A DNA stretch of 64,000 nt from Stappia stellulata DSM 5886 (GTDB taxonomy: Bacteria > Pseudomonadota > Alphaproteobacteria > Rhizobiales > Stappiaceae). Shown here piece by piece: positions 1 to 8,164 of this stretch. Location of the stretch: assembly GCF_000423705.1 (NCBI RefSeq), contig NZ_AUIM01000010.1, positions 186,001 through 250,000 on the forward strand, read 5' to 3'. Position 1 is the first letter of the stretch; every line of letters starts with the position of its first letter. The position numbers and the translations under genes were made by a program. The notes beneath the pieces are model-generated. The model was not told the DNA's origin. It made no database searches and was given only the letters and a program-made list of their open reading frames with translations.

Positions 1-260
1 GGATCTCCTACGATTACCCGCCGGAGGTCGCGCAAAATCCCCGCACGGCCCGCTACTGCGGGCAAACCCAGAAATGGTTCGCCTTCCGCTTCGACGGCGA
101 AGAGACCGAGATCGACATTCTGAACCCGCCGGAGGGCCACAAGCCGGAGTTCTGCGCGTGGCGGTGGGTGCGCGCGCGCGAGCTGCCCGGCCTCATCATT
201 CCATTCAAGCGCGCGACCTACGAGGCGGTGGTGGACACCTTCGCCCGGCTGACGGCCTGA
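1..260 (+). CDS. rppH: RNA pyrophosphohydrolase RppH, C-terminal part
   Basis: This is the 3' end of a gene whose start lies outside the window; 85 codons are visible, read from base 3 to a TGA at 258-260. The peptide carries the conserved tail of the RppH/NudH Nudix family: GQxQKWFAFRF, then EIDILNPPEGHKPEF, CAWRWV, and PFKRATYEAVV near the end. The family removes pyrophosphate from the 5' triphosphate of mRNAs (and hydrolyses diadenosine polyphosphates), which starts 5'-dependent decay. The Nudix box itself is upstream and cannot be checked. The identification rests on the WRWV and PFKR blocks, which are typical of alphaproteobacterial RppH. Confidence 0.88.
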   Translation, partial: ISYDYPPEVAQNPRTARYCGQTQKWFAFRFDGEETEIDILNPPEGHKPEFCAWRWVRARELPGLIIPFKRATYEAVVDTFARLTA

Positions 261-366
261 CGCCCGGCAGGCATCCGCACGCCCTTTTTATTTTCCCGCG
301 ATCGGGGCTAGTCTTCCAGCCGAAACAAAGTGCTCCGGGCGGAGCGGGACACAGGAGAAGACGCTT

Positions 367-1131
367 ATGAATCGTGACACCGCGCTCGCGGGACAGCGCC
401 TGCTGATCACGGGAGCCTCGAGTGGCCTGGGAGAACATTTCGCCAAACTCGCTGCGCGCAACGGCGCGTCGGTGGCAATCGCGGCACGGCGGACGGATCG
501 GCTGGAAGCGCTTGTTGAGGTCCTCAAGGAGCTCGGCGCGCCCGACGCTGCCGCAATCGCGCTCGATGTGAGCGACGGCGCCTCGATCCACGCCTGCGTC
601 GTCGATGCCGTCACGGCGCTCGGCGGTCTCGACGTGCTCATCAACAATGCAGGGACGGCCCGACAGGGCCTGGCGATCGACCAGTCCGCCGAAGACTTCG
701 ATGATGTGATGTCGGTCAACCTGCGCGGCGTCTGGCTGATGGCGGTTGCCGCCGCACGTCACTGGCGCGAGAGCGGAACACCCGGCAACATCGTCAATAT
801 CGCTTCCATCCTCGGCGAGCGCGTCAGCTCCGGGACGGCCTCCTATGCCGTCTCGAAAGCCGGTGTCGTGCAGATGACCCGCGCGCTGGCGCTGGAATTC
901 GCCCGTCACAACATTCGCGTGAATGCGCTCGAGCCCGGCTACGTCGAAACCGAAATCAACCAAGGCTTCTTCGAGACCGACGCCGGCAAAGCCATGATCA
1001 AAAGGATCCCGATGCGCCGCATCGGCAAGCCCGAAGACCTCGACGGGCCTTTCCTGCTCCTGGCTGGCGATGCCTCGCGCTTCATGACCGGTGCGGCGAT
1101 CCCCGTCGACGGCGGCCACCTTCTCGCCTGA
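367..1131 (+). CDS. SDR family NAD(P)-dependent oxidoreductase
   Basis: A 254-residue classical short-chain dehydrogenase, cytosolic. The cofactor loop TGASSGLG is at residues 15-22, the NNAG motif at 93-96, and the catalytic set is Ser147, Tyr160 and Lys164 (YAVSK). The C-terminal VDGG motif is also present. The start is supported by a GGAGAAG ribosome site just upstream. It lies 11 bp before an acyl-CoA dehydrogenase on the same strand, so the pair is probably one operon that oxidises an acyl-CoA or related 3-hydroxyacyl substrate. The exact substrate cannot be read from the sequence; 3-oxoacyl-ACP reductase (FabG-like) and 3-hydroxyacyl-CoA dehydrogenase activities are both possible. Confidence 0.9.
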   Translation: MNRDTALAGQRLLITGASSGLGEHFAKLAARNGASVAIAARRTDRLEALVEVLKELGAPDAAAIALDVSDGASIHACVVDAVTALGGLDVLINNAGTARQGLAIDQSAEDFDDVMSVNLRGVWLMAVAAARHWRESGTPGNIVNIASILGERVSSGTASYAVSKAGVVQMTRALALEFARHNIRVNALEPGYVETEINQGFFETDAGKAMIKRIPMRRIGKPEDLDGPFLLLAGDASRFMTGAAIPVDGGHLLA

Positions 1132-1142
1132 GGACCTGATCC

Positions 1143-2342
1143 ATGGACTTTTCCATCGACCCCCGCCACGCGCAATTGCGCGACCGGGTGCGCGCCTTTG
1201 TGGCCGAACACATCCAGCCGCTGGAAAGCGACCCGGCAAGCTACAATGAATTTGAAAACATCCGCATGGACCTGCGCGACGCGATCCGCGAGAAGGCGCG
1301 CGCAGCCGGACTGTGGAACCCGCAGCTGCCGGAGGCCCATGGCGGGCTCGGCTTGTCGATGGTCGGGCAAAGCATTTTCTACACCGAAGCCAATCGCTCG
1401 ATCTTCGGGCCGTCCTGCTTCAACTGCGCCGCGCCCGACGACGGCAACATGCGGGTTCTGGAGGCGGTCGGCACGCCGGCGCAAAAGGACTGGTGGCTGA
1501 AACCCGTCGCTTCCGGCCAGGTAAACTCCTCCTTCGCCATGACCGAACCCCACCCCGGCGGCGGCTCGGATCCCGGCATGATCCGGACCCGCGCCGAACG
1601 TCACGGCGACATTTGGCGGATAACGGGCCGCAAGTGGTATATCTCCGGCGCCGCAGTGGCGAAACATTTCATCCTGATGGCCCGTACCGACCCGAATCCG
1701 GAAGAAAAACGCCGGCATCTCACCGGCTTTCTGTTCCACGCCGACCAGCCCGGCTGGCGGATCGTGCGACGCATCGGCAACATGGGCCCCGACGAGCACG
1801 GCGGCGTCTGCGAGCTTGAGTTCGACGGCTTGGAGATCAAGGACGAGAACCGCCTGATGGAGGTCGGCGACGGACTGCGCCTGACGCAGACCCGTCTCGG
1901 CCCGGCCCGACTTACCCACTGCATGCGCTGGCTGGGACTGGCCCAGCGCTGCATGGAAATCGCCCAGGCCTACGTCAGCGAACGCGAAGGCTTCGGCACC
2001 AAGCTCGGCGACCGGGAATCGGTCCAGCTCGCGCTCGGCGAACTCGCTCACAACATCCAGATCGGCCGCCTGCTGGTGTTTCATGCCGCCTGGATGCTGG
2101 ATCAGGGCGACAAGGCCCGCGCGGAAGTGTCCTCGGCCAAGATCCATGTCGCCGACACGCTGCATCAGGCGGCAGATACCGCGATCCAGCTCAATGGCGC
2201 GCGGGGCTATTCCACCGACACGATCCTGGAATGGATCTACCGCTATGCCCGTGCGGCAAAGCTCGTCGACGGGGCGTCAGAGGTGCACAAGATGGTGCTC
2301 GCGCGCCTCTACAAGAAGGAAGGCACCGATTACTGGCGCTGA
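1143..2342 (+). CDS. Acyl-CoA dehydrogenase family protein
   Basis: A 399-residue flavoprotein of the acyl-CoA dehydrogenase superfamily. The N-terminal helical domain begins at residue 1. The mid-domain shows SSFAMTEPHPGGGSDPGMI (FAD/substrate loop), and the C-terminal helical domain has the RGYSTDTILEWIYRYARAAK region near the end. The sequence resembles the ACAD10/11-like branch rather than short-chain FadE. The likely reaction is FAD-dependent alpha,beta-desaturation of an acyl-CoA, passing electrons to ETF. It follows the SDR gene by 11 bp. Its 3' end overlaps the convergent queG by 13 bp. Substrate chain length is not predictable. Confidence 0.9.
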   Translation: MDFSIDPRHAQLRDRVRAFVAEHIQPLESDPASYNEFENIRMDLRDAIREKARAAGLWNPQLPEAHGGLGLSMVGQSIFYTEANRSIFGPSCFNCAAPDDGNMRVLEAVGTPAQKDWWLKPVASGQVNSSFAMTEPHPGGGSDPGMIRTRAERHGDIWRITGRKWYISGAAVAKHFILMARTDPNPEEKRRHLTGFLFHADQPGWRIVRRIGNMGPDEHGGVCELEFDGLEIKDENRLMEVGDGLRLTQTRLGPARLTHCMRWLGLAQRCMEIAQAYVSEREGFGTKLGDRESVQLALGELAHNIQIGRLLVFHAAWMLDQGDKARAEVSSAKIHVADTLHQAADTAIQLNGARGYSTDTILEWIYRYARAAKLVDGASEVHKMVLARLYKKEGTDYWR

Positions 2343-3481
2343 GCCGCGTCCCATTCCGCCCGCACATCGGCGTCCCATTCCAGCCCTTCGCGGCGCGCGG
2401 CCACACGCATGAACTCCGCCGTCGGAACGAGGCGGCGGAGCGCCCACACGGCGGCGCCGCGAACCAAGGCGCTCCCATCCTCGAGCAACGATTCGACGCG
2501 GGGCGCCAAGGCCTCATCGCCGGCGTTTCCGGCAGCGATCAGAACATTGCGCAGGAAGCGGTCGCGGCCGATCCGTTTGATCGGAGACCCGGAAAACAGC
2601 GCGCGAAACCCAGCGTCATCCAGCATGAGAAGATCGCTCAGCCGCGGCGCGACCAGGTCTTCACGCGCCTGCAGCTTCGCCTCCCGCGCGGCTTGCGCGA
2701 ATTTGTTCCAGGGACAGGCGGCAAGACAATCGTCGCAGCCATAGATCCGGTTTCCCATGGCCGAGCGGAACTCTTCCGGGACCGGCCCCTTGTGCTCGAT
2801 CGTCAGATAGGAGATGCAGCGGCGCGCATCGAGGCGGTAGGAGGCCGGGAAAGCCTGCGTCGGGCAGACATCGAGGCAGGCCCGGCACGAGCCGCAATGG
2901 TCGCTCTCCGGCGCGTCGACCGGCAGCGGCAGGTCCGTGAAGATTTCGGCCAGAAAAAACCACGACCCGAGATCGCGCGACACGAGATTGGTGTGCTTGC
3001 CCTGCCAGCCGAGACCGGCAGCCTGGGCCAGCGGCTTTTCCATCACGGGGGCTGTGTCGACGAACACCTTGACCGCGCCCTCCACGCCCTGCCGACGCGC
3101 CTGTGCAAGGAGATGCTGGGCAAGCTCCTTGAGCCGGCCCTTGATGACATCGTGATAATCGCGATTGCGGGCGTAGACGGAGATTGCCGCCGCCCCGGGA
3201 TCGTCCAGCGTGGCAAGCGGATCGCCCTCACCGGCGTAGGTCATCGCAAGCGTGACGATGCGGCGCGTGCCGGCCCAGAGCTCACGCGGAGCGCCTCTGC
3301 GCGTCTCCGTCTCCGCCATCCACTCCATCGTCGCATGATGGCCGTCGGCGAGGAATTGCCGAAGACGCCCCGGCGCCTGGGGAATGCCATCGACATCGGC
3401 GATCGCACAGGCGTCGAAGCCGAGTTCCTCCGCCTTTTTGCAGAGGCTGGCCTTCAGACGCGCGGCCGCCTTTTGCGACAA
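2330..3481 (-). CDS. queG: Epoxyqueuosine reductase QueG
   Basis: Encodes the cobalamin- and FeS-dependent enzyme that reduces epoxyqueuosine to queuosine in tRNA. Cysteines for the two 4Fe-4S clusters are visible: Cys196, Cys199, Cys202, Cys206, and Cys222, Cys249, Cys252, Cys256. The proposed catalytic Asp is in the DTAPVMEKPLA motif (Asp143). A HEAT-like C-terminal tail follows. The open frame extends upstream into fzlA, but no plausible ATG exists after the fzlA stop. The TTG at 3481, 11 bp past that stop, gives a 383-residue protein whose N-terminus (LSQKAAARLKASLCKKAEEL) aligns with the family. The TTG start is an inference. The gene is probably cotranscribed with fzlA and its end overlaps the convergent dehydrogenase gene. 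Confidence 0.93.
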   Translation of the reverse strand: MSQKAAARLKASLCKKAEELGFDACAIADVDGIPQAPGRLRQFLADGHHATMEWMAETETRRGAPRELWAGTRRIVTLAMTYAGEGDPLATLDDPGAAAISVYARNRDYHDVIKGRLKELAQHLLAQARRQGVEGAVKVFVDTAPVMEKPLAQAAGLGWQGKHTNLVSRDLGSWFFLAEIFTDLPLPVDAPESDHCGSCRACLDVCPTQAFPASYRLDARRCISYLTIEHKGPVPEEFRSAMGNRIYGCDDCLAACPWNKFAQAAREAKLQAREDLVAPRLSDLLMLDDAGFRALFSGSPIKRIGRDRFLRNVLIAAGNAGDEALAPRVESLLEDGSALVRGAAVWALRRLVPTAEFMRVAARREGLEWDADVRAEWDAAQRQ

Positions 3482-3492
3482 CTCCGGCGCTT

Positions 3493-4185
3493 CTAGAAGT
3501 CGAGATCCGCGTAGGTCGGCGCCGGCGGCATGCCCAGCATCTTTTCCGCCAGAAGCGGACGGAAGCTCGGACGCGACTTGATCCGCGCGTACCAGGCCTT
3601 CACGTTTTCCTCCTCCGCCCATGGCACCTCACCCAGATAATCGGCACAGGACAATTCCGCCGCCACGGCGAAATCCGCAAAGCTCAGCCGCTCGCCTGCC
3701 AGCCAGTTGCGCGACGCCGCCAGATAGCCGAAGTAGCGCAGATGATGCCCGATGTTGGCACGTGCCGCCCTCAGGATTGCTGAGTCAGGAGAGCCGCCTC
3801 CCATGGAGGACGGCATTTCCTGCTTGTAGATGCGCTCGCGCACGAAGGGCCCGACAACATCCGCGTCGAGCTTGTTCACAGCCCAGTCGACCAGCCGGCG
3901 CGTTTCCGCGCGCGCGTCCGGATGATCCGGCATCAGGCGGCGGTCGCCCACCGCATAGCCGCGCGTCTCGTCGAGATACTCCATGATCGCGAAGGCCCCG
4001 CACACCGGCGGGCCATCGTTCTCGCGCAGGACCGGCACCGTTCCTGCGGGATTGAGCATCAGAAAATCGCGGCGGCGCTCCCACGGGCGCTCCGTCACGA
4101 GCTCCACCTTCGCGCCATATTCGCTCAGCACAAGCTGCACGAACCGCGATGCGGGAGAAAAGGGGTGGCGATAAAGAACCAGCAT
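3493..4185 (-). CDS. fzlA: Glutathione S-transferase-fold protein, FzlA-type division factor
   Basis: A 230-residue protein with a thioredoxin-like N-terminal domain (RHPFSPASRFVQLVLSEYG, then NPAGTVPVL) and an all-helical GST C-terminal domain. The region from VKAWYARIKSRPSFRPLL through the terminal YADLDF is typical of the alphaproteobacterial FzlA group. FzlA binds FtsZ filaments and supports constriction in Caulobacter, and is not a conventional detoxifying GST. That function is transferred from the family. It sits 11 bp upstream of queG on the same strand and divergent from uppP, whose product recycles the lipid carrier used for septal wall synthesis. A generic GST is the alternative. 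Confidence 0.78.
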   Translation of the reverse strand: MLVLYRHPFSPASRFVQLVLSEYGAKVELVTERPWERRRDFLMLNPAGTVPVLRENDGPPVCGAFAIMEYLDETRGYAVGDRRLMPDHPDARAETRRLVDWAVNKLDADVVGPFVRERIYKQEMPSSMGGGSPDSAILRAARANIGHHLRYFGYLAASRNWLAGERLSFADFAVAAELSCADYLGEVPWAEEENVKAWYARIKSRPSFRPLLAEKMLGMPPAPTYADLDF

Positions 4186-4331
4186 AACAGGATTGTAACT
4201 GCTTGGGGTTAATCAAACGATGCAAGATCGCGTCGGGCGCCCCCCGGCGCGCCCCCGTATACGCCCGCAGCAAGCGCTATACAACGCAGCATTTCCGTCC
4301 CCGTCGGGACACGATCGGAGATCCTTTGTCC

Positions 4332-5138
4332 ATGGAATCGGAAACCCTCGTCAGCGCATTGATTCTCGGCCTGGTCGAAGGCCTGACGGAGTTCATCCCC
4401 GTCTCATCGACAGGACACATTCTGCTGCTTGGCCATTTCATCGGCTTCCAGAGCACCGGCAAAACCTTTGAGGTCCTGATCCAGCTCGGCGCGATCCTCG
4501 CGATCCTCACCGTCTATGCGCATCGCCTCATCGCCATCGCCACGGCGCTGCCGTATCAGGCCTCGGCACGGCGCTTTGTCTTCGGCGTGCTCCTCGCCTT
4601 CCTGCCGGCCGCGGTCATCGGCGTGATGCTGCACGGCTTCATCAAGACCGTACTGTTTGAATCGCCCGCGCTGATCTGCACCACGCTCGTCATCGGCGGG
4701 ATCATCCTGCTGGTAATCGACAAGATGCCGCTGAAGCCGCGCTATCACGATGCGATGGACTATCCGCTGTGGCTGTGTGTCGCCATCGGCTTTTGCCAGA
4801 CGCTGGCCATGGTGCCGGGCGTTTCGCGCTCGGGCGCGACCATCGCGGGCGCCCTTTTGATGGGGACCGACAAGCGCTCGGCTGCGGAGTTTTCGTTTTT
4901 CCTGGCGATGCCGACCATGGCCGGCGCCTTCGCCTATGACCTGTTCAAGAACCGCAATGTCCTGTCCATCGACGATGCGACAATCATCGGCGTCGGCTTC
5001 ATTGCTGCCTTCGTCACGGCCGTCTTCGTCGTGCGCGGCCTGCTCGACTTCGTCGGCAAGCACGGTTTCGCTCCCTTCGCCTGGTGGCGGATCGCGGTGG
5101 GGCTGGCCGGCTTTGCGGGCCTATATCTCACCGGCTGA
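4332..5138 (+). CDS. uppP: Undecaprenyl-diphosphatase UppP (BacA)
   Basis: A 268-residue polytopic inner-membrane protein that dephosphorylates undecaprenyl pyrophosphate, recycling the lipid carrier for peptidoglycan precursors. Conserved features are the first catalytic block [19 protein letters not shown] at the N-terminus and the second block [19 protein letters not shown] in the middle, plus about seven hydrophobic segments. The frame is open further upstream, but the ATG at 4332 gives the usual family start ([17 protein letters not shown]) with a GGAG element 11 bp before it. The gene ends inside the convergent WYL-regulator gene (18-bp tail overlap). Overproduction of this family gives bacitracin tolerance. 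Confidence 0.95.
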   Translation: MESETLVSALILGLVEGLTEFIPVSSTGHILLLGHFIGFQSTGKTFEVLIQLGAILAILTVYAHRLIAIATALPYQASARRFVFGVLLAFLPAAVIGVMLHGFIKTVLFESPALICTTLVIGGIILLVIDKMPLKPRYHDAMDYPLWLCVAIGFCQTLAMVPGVSRSGATIAGALLMGTDKRSAAEFSFFLAMPTMAGAFAYDLFKNRNVLSIDDATIIGVGFIAAFVTAVFVVRGLLDFVGKHGFAPFAWWRIAVGLAGFAGLYLTG

Positions 5139-6134
5139 TCCGGCATCCTGCGCCATTTCCACCAGCTCTCGCGCCAACCGGGCCCGCAGGTCCGGCGGCG
5201 AGATTAGGTCTGCTCCGGGCCCGAGCCATCGTACCAGAGGCAGGATTACCTCCGGGTCGACGTTGGGAACGCGGACGCGGACACCGCCGCAGGGCTCCGC
5301 TTCAAAGAACGCATGGCGGTAGTACCAGTCGCGACCCAGCTGGGCGGCCTGTTCGCGCGACACGCGAATTTCGCTGGCGACGCCTTCGCCTTCCCAACGT
5401 CGCATCGCCCGCGACAGCCAGGTCCGGCCGGTCTGGCTCTGGACCGTCATGTCGAGGCGCGGACGAAAAACCAGGCCGCTGACCTCCGCATGGCGGACCC
5501 GGTCGGCGCGCAGGAACCGCTCCGCGCCCAGATCGACCTCCCAGCCGTAAAGGTACCACCGGTCCCGGTCGAACAGCAGGCCACAAGGCTCGAGATCGTA
5601 GTCCCTGACTTCTCCGCGATAGGGGTTCTCATGCCGGATGCGCACGCGACGCGACCCCAATAGCCCTTGCATGAAGGCATCGACCGCAGCCTGCATTCCT
5701 GCCGCGGCAACGGGTTCCGGCTCCGGATGAAAGATGTCGACCGGCGGCTGCTCGATCGCCACGATCCGCTCGCCCTGCTCCATCACCTCGCGCGCGCTGC
5801 CCGGCAGGGACGCAAGCAGCTTGGCCTGCGCCTTGTCCAGGTCCTCCAGCAGGGGCGTCGCCCGCAGCCCGCGCACCAGCGTCAACGCCACGAGGAGGGC
5901 CGCCGTTTCTCCCCGCGTGAGGGCAATCGGCGGCTGCAGATAGCCGCGCGCCAGACGATATCCGCCCTCCGCGCCGCGCTCGGCCTCGACCGGGATGCCG
6001 AGCGCGATCAGCCTGTCGATATCGCGGTAGATCGTGCGAACGGAAACGCCAAACCGTTCTGCAAGACCGGATGCCCGCCGCTGTCCGCCGCTCAAAAGCA
6101 GAAGGATGCCCAGCGCCCGTTCTATGGTGTTCAT
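5121..6134 (-). CDS. YafY-type HTH/WYL-domain transcriptional regulator
   Basis: A 337-residue DNA-binding protein of the DeoR/YafY type. An N-terminal winged helix (residues about 1-60: [18 protein letters not shown] ... [17 protein letters not shown]) is followed by a WYL sensor domain containing [10 protein letters not shown], and a C-terminal WYL-associated domain. The start ATG at 6134 is preceded by GGGAGGGGCG, a strong ribosome site; a longer frame exists upstream but lacks such a site. It is divergent from a DUF1127 gene. The intergenic region holds a perfect 9-bp inverted repeat (6206-6231), which is a good candidate for its own operator. The ligand is unknown. Confidence 0.9.
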   Translation of the reverse strand: MNTIERALGILLLLSGGQRRASGLAERFGVSVRTIYRDIDRLIALGIPVEAERGAEGGYRLARGYLQPPIALTRGETAALLVALTLVRGLRATPLLEDLDKAQAKLLASLPGSAREVMEQGERIVAIEQPPVDIFHPEPEPVAAAGMQAAVDAFMQGLLGSRRVRIRHENPYRGEVRDYDLEPCGLLFDRDRWYLYGWEVDLGAERFLRADRVRHAEVSGLVFRPRLDMTVQSQTGRTWLSRAMRRWEGEGVASEIRVSREQAAQLGRDWYYRHAFFEAEPCGGVRVRVPNVDPEVILPLVRWLGPGADLISPPDLRARLARELVEMAQDAGSAGEI

Positions 6135-6205
6135 CGCCCCTCCCGCCCGAGCCACCTCGCCGGCAACGCGGATCGGCCGGCGGAAAAAGCCATCATGCGC
6201 AGATC

Positions 6206-6231
6206 ATACCTGACGCTCTGGTGTCAGGTAT
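6206..6231. promoter_or_regulatory. Inverted-repeat operator between WYL regulator and DUF1127 gene
   Basis: ATACCTGAC (6206-6214) and GTCAGGTAT (6223-6231) are perfect reverse complements separated by 8 bp. The centre-to-centre distance of about 17 bp spans nearly two helical turns, as expected for a dimeric regulator. It lies 72 bp before the regulator start and 52 bp before the divergent DUF1127 start, so it could control both. Binding by the WYL protein is inferred from position only. Confidence 0.65.
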
Positions 6232-6282
6232 GGTGCGCGACACTCCCTTATCGACATATTTTCAAAAGGTAAGGGCACGGTC

Positions 6283-6546
6283 ATGACCGCTTCGAACTTC
6301 ACCGCAGTTCCCGCGTTTCGTCCGCAGACCGGTCGCGTCCGGTGGTGGCACACGCTCTTCCATCGCTGGCAGGCGTGGCGCCGCGCCAGGCGCAGCCGCA
6401 GGGAACTCGACAGGTTGAGCGAGGATCAACTGGCCGACATCGGACTGACGCGCACGCCAGAGGGCTATCGCGCGCAGACGAGCGTGCGCGAGCGCGAGTT
6501 GCGGCTGATGCGCGAGATGTCGAAGATCTGGGGAAACCGGCTGTGA
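6283..6546 (+). CDS. DUF1127 domain-containing small basic protein
   Basis: An 87-residue Arg-rich protein. Residues about 25-70 match the DUF1127 pattern: a Trp/Arg-rich helix (WQAWRRARRSRRELDRLSED) followed by QLADIGLTR. Small DUF1127 proteins of Agrobacterium and Rhodobacter act in RNA turnover, sRNA handling and phosphate or carbon homeostasis, but no catalytic role is known. Here the Arg-rich part is preceded by about 25 extra residues and followed by a charged tail. It is divergent from the WYL regulator and shares the palindrome at 6206-6231, so regulation by that protein is likely. Confidence 0.82.
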   Translation: MTASNFTAVPAFRPQTGRVRWWHTLFHRWQAWRRARRSRRELDRLSEDQLADIGLTRTPEGYRAQTSVRERELRLMREMSKIWGNRL

Positions 6547-6598
6547 TCCCGTCGGGCCGGCGGCGCCAAATCTCGCGCCGCCGCCCGGAATTGTCGGC

Positions 6599-7591
6599 TC
6601 AGGAGGCGGCGCGATTGGCGTCGTATTGGCCATGCTCGCGGAACCGCTCCAGATAGGTCGGGAGGATCGCCATCAGCGTACGTCCCTCGATGCCGAGCCC
6701 TTCCAGGGTACGCCCGTCCGCAATCGCTTCTTCGCAGACCACATTGTCGGACTTGAGCAGCTCGACCTGATCGACGGTGAGAGGCGGGCTGGGAAGCCAC
6801 TGCATCACGCTTGCCTGAACGCGTGCCACGGAAAACGGCAGCGTGACCAACAGACGCTTGCGGCGGATGACCTCAAGCATCAGTTCCAGGCATTCCTTGA
6901 ACGTCTTGATCTCGGGGCCGCCGAGTTCATAGATCGTGCCGCGTGCGGTCTGCCCGTCGACCGCCATGGCAACGGCTTCCGCAACATCGCCGACAAAGAC
7001 CGGCTGGAACCGCGTTGCGCCACCGCCGATAAGCGGCAGCACCGGCGACATCCGCGCCATGGAGGCGAAGCGGTTGAAGAAGCCGTCCTCCGGCCCGAAG
7101 ACGATGGAGGGGCGGAACACGACAGCCTCGGGCACGGTCTCGAAGACGCCGGCCTCGCCCAGTGCCTTGGAGCGGCCATAGACGGAGGGCGATTCGGGAT
7201 CGGCACCGATGGCCGAGACATGAACGACCGTGTCGATGCCGGCCGCCCGGGCGGCCTCGGCGACGGCACGCGGGCCGAAGGTCTGCACCGCGTCAAAGGA
7301 CTGGGCACCGGCCTCGTAGAGAATGCCGACGAGATTGACCACCGCGTCGGCGCCCTGCACGGCGCGGTCCACCGACCAGCGGTGGCGCAGATTGGCCTGG
7401 ACCGGCATGATCTGGCCGACGGCGCCGAGCGGCTGCACGTGCTCGGCGAGATCCGGTCGGCGCACGGCGACGCGCACGCGGTAGCCGCGGCGCGCCAGCG
7501 CGCGCACGACATGGCGGCCGAGAAACCCCGAGCCGCCGAAAACGGTAACGAGCTTGCCATTCAGAGCGGATGAACCGGAGGCGGTCGTCAT
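6599..7591 (-). CDS. NDUFA9-family NAD(P)-binding epimerase-like protein (complex I associated)
   Basis: A 330-residue extended-SDR protein. The Rossmann motif GGSGFLGRHVVRALARRGYR is near residue 20, the central part has SAIGADPESPSVYGRSKALGE, and FRPSIVFGPEDGFFNRFA follows. This matches the alphaproteobacterial homologues of the mitochondrial complex I subunit NDUFA9, which bind NADPH and aid complex I assembly or stability rather than acting as enzymes. No complex I genes are in the window. The frame opens 168 bp further upstream, but the ATG at 7591 has GGGAG 8 bp before it and gives a normal family start. A tRNA-Leu gene lies upstream on the other strand. Confidence 0.85.
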   Translation of the reverse strand: MTTASGSSALNGKLVTVFGGSGFLGRHVVRALARRGYRVRVAVRRPDLAEHVQPLGAVGQIMPVQANLRHRWSVDRAVQGADAVVNLVGILYEAGAQSFDAVQTFGPRAVAEAARAAGIDTVVHVSAIGADPESPSVYGRSKALGEAGVFETVPEAVVFRPSIVFGPEDGFFNRFASMARMSPVLPLIGGGATRFQPVFVGDVAEAVAMAVDGQTARGTIYELGGPEIKTFKECLELMLEVIRRKRLLVTLPFSVARVQASVMQWLPSPPLTVDQVELLKSDNVVCEEAIADGRTLEGLGIEGRTLMAILPTYLERFREHGQYDANRAAS

Positions 7592-7720
7592 GCCAGTCGC
7601 TCCCTTGCCGGACGTGATCTTTCCCGCGCGGCGCGCGGACCTGTCAGCGTCTCTTAGCCCCTGCGCCTGCATCTGTGAAGGGCAGTTGTGCACGAACCGC
7701 ACATGAGCGCAAAAGGCCCG

Positions 7721-7749
7721 TTGACAAGGCCGTGCTCGCCTCTTACAAG
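7721..7749 (+). promoter_or_regulatory. Sigma-70-type promoter of tRNA-Leu
   Basis: TTGACA at 7721-7726 and TACAAG at 7744-7749 are separated by 17 bp. The tRNA 5' end at 7762 is 13 bp past the -10 box. Confidence 0.75.
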
Positions 7750-7761
7750 CGCTCCTCACGA

Positions 7762-7848
7762 GCCCAGGTGGCGGAATTGGTAGACGCGCTAGCTTCAGGT
7801 GCTAGTGCTCGAAAGGGCGTGGAGGTTCGAGTCCTCTCCTGGGCACCA
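7762..7848 (+). tRNA. tRNA-Leu (anticodon CAG)
   Basis: An 87-nt class II tRNA. The acceptor stem pairs GCCCAGG with CCTGGGC; the D-loop is GGTAGAC-like; the anticodon stem CTAGC/GCTAG encloses TTCAGGT with anticodon CAG. A variable arm (TGCTCGAAAGGGCG) is followed by the T-arm GGTTCGAGTCC, and the CCA end is encoded. A promoter and a strong terminator flank it, so it is transcribed alone. Confidence 0.96.
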
Positions 7849-8160
7849 AATTCCGATGCTGGATCTTGCCAATTGGATCCAGACTATCGAAAAAGCTCCG
7901 GTTCGCCGGAGCTTTTTTCGTTTGTGGCCTGCGTTTTGTTCCGGAACGCCCGTCGCGCAGGCGCACACACCGCCTTCCCCGGTTGATTTTGCACGAAAGA
8001 CCAGCGCTAGATGGCGCATTGCGTGTCCTTCTCAGAATTCAAAGCCGTTCATGTCCAACGATTTTCCCTCCGTCGACGCCTTCATCGAGCGCTGGAAACC
8101 CTCCGGCGGCAGCGAGGGTCCTCATTCACTCGTCGTTTTCCGGCCTGAGGAGCCCGTCGC
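7849..8160. other. Gene-poor 312-bp stretch between tRNA-Leu and mrr
   Basis: Contains the tRNA terminator (7891-7918) and the short frame at 8051-8164. No repeat of the tRNA-Leu 3' end was found here or after mrr, so there is no direct evidence of an integrated element despite the tRNA-adjacent restriction gene. Confidence 0.6.
7891..7918 (+). terminator. Intrinsic terminator after tRNA-Leu
   Basis: AAGCTCCGG and CCGGAGCTT form a GC-rich stem closed by a TTCG tetraloop, followed by a run of six T. Flanking A and T runs make it usable in both directions. Confidence 0.92.
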
Positions 8161-8164
8161 ATGA
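8051..8164 (+). pseudogene. Short reading frame resembling the N-terminus of a type IIL/MmeI-like methyltransferase
   Basis: A 37-codon frame starting ATG at 8051 and ending in a TGA that overlaps the mrr start as ATGA. The first 20 residues (FPSVDAFIERWKPSGGSE) resemble the usual opening of class I SAM-dependent DNA methyltransferases of the MmeI/type IIL group (FIxRWxxSGGAER). The similarity then stops, and the expected ANYQLFL continuation is missing. This may be the stump of a deleted restriction-modification gene, now serving as a leader for mrr. The resemblance is from memory of the family and covers few residues, so it could be coincidental. Confidence 0.35.
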
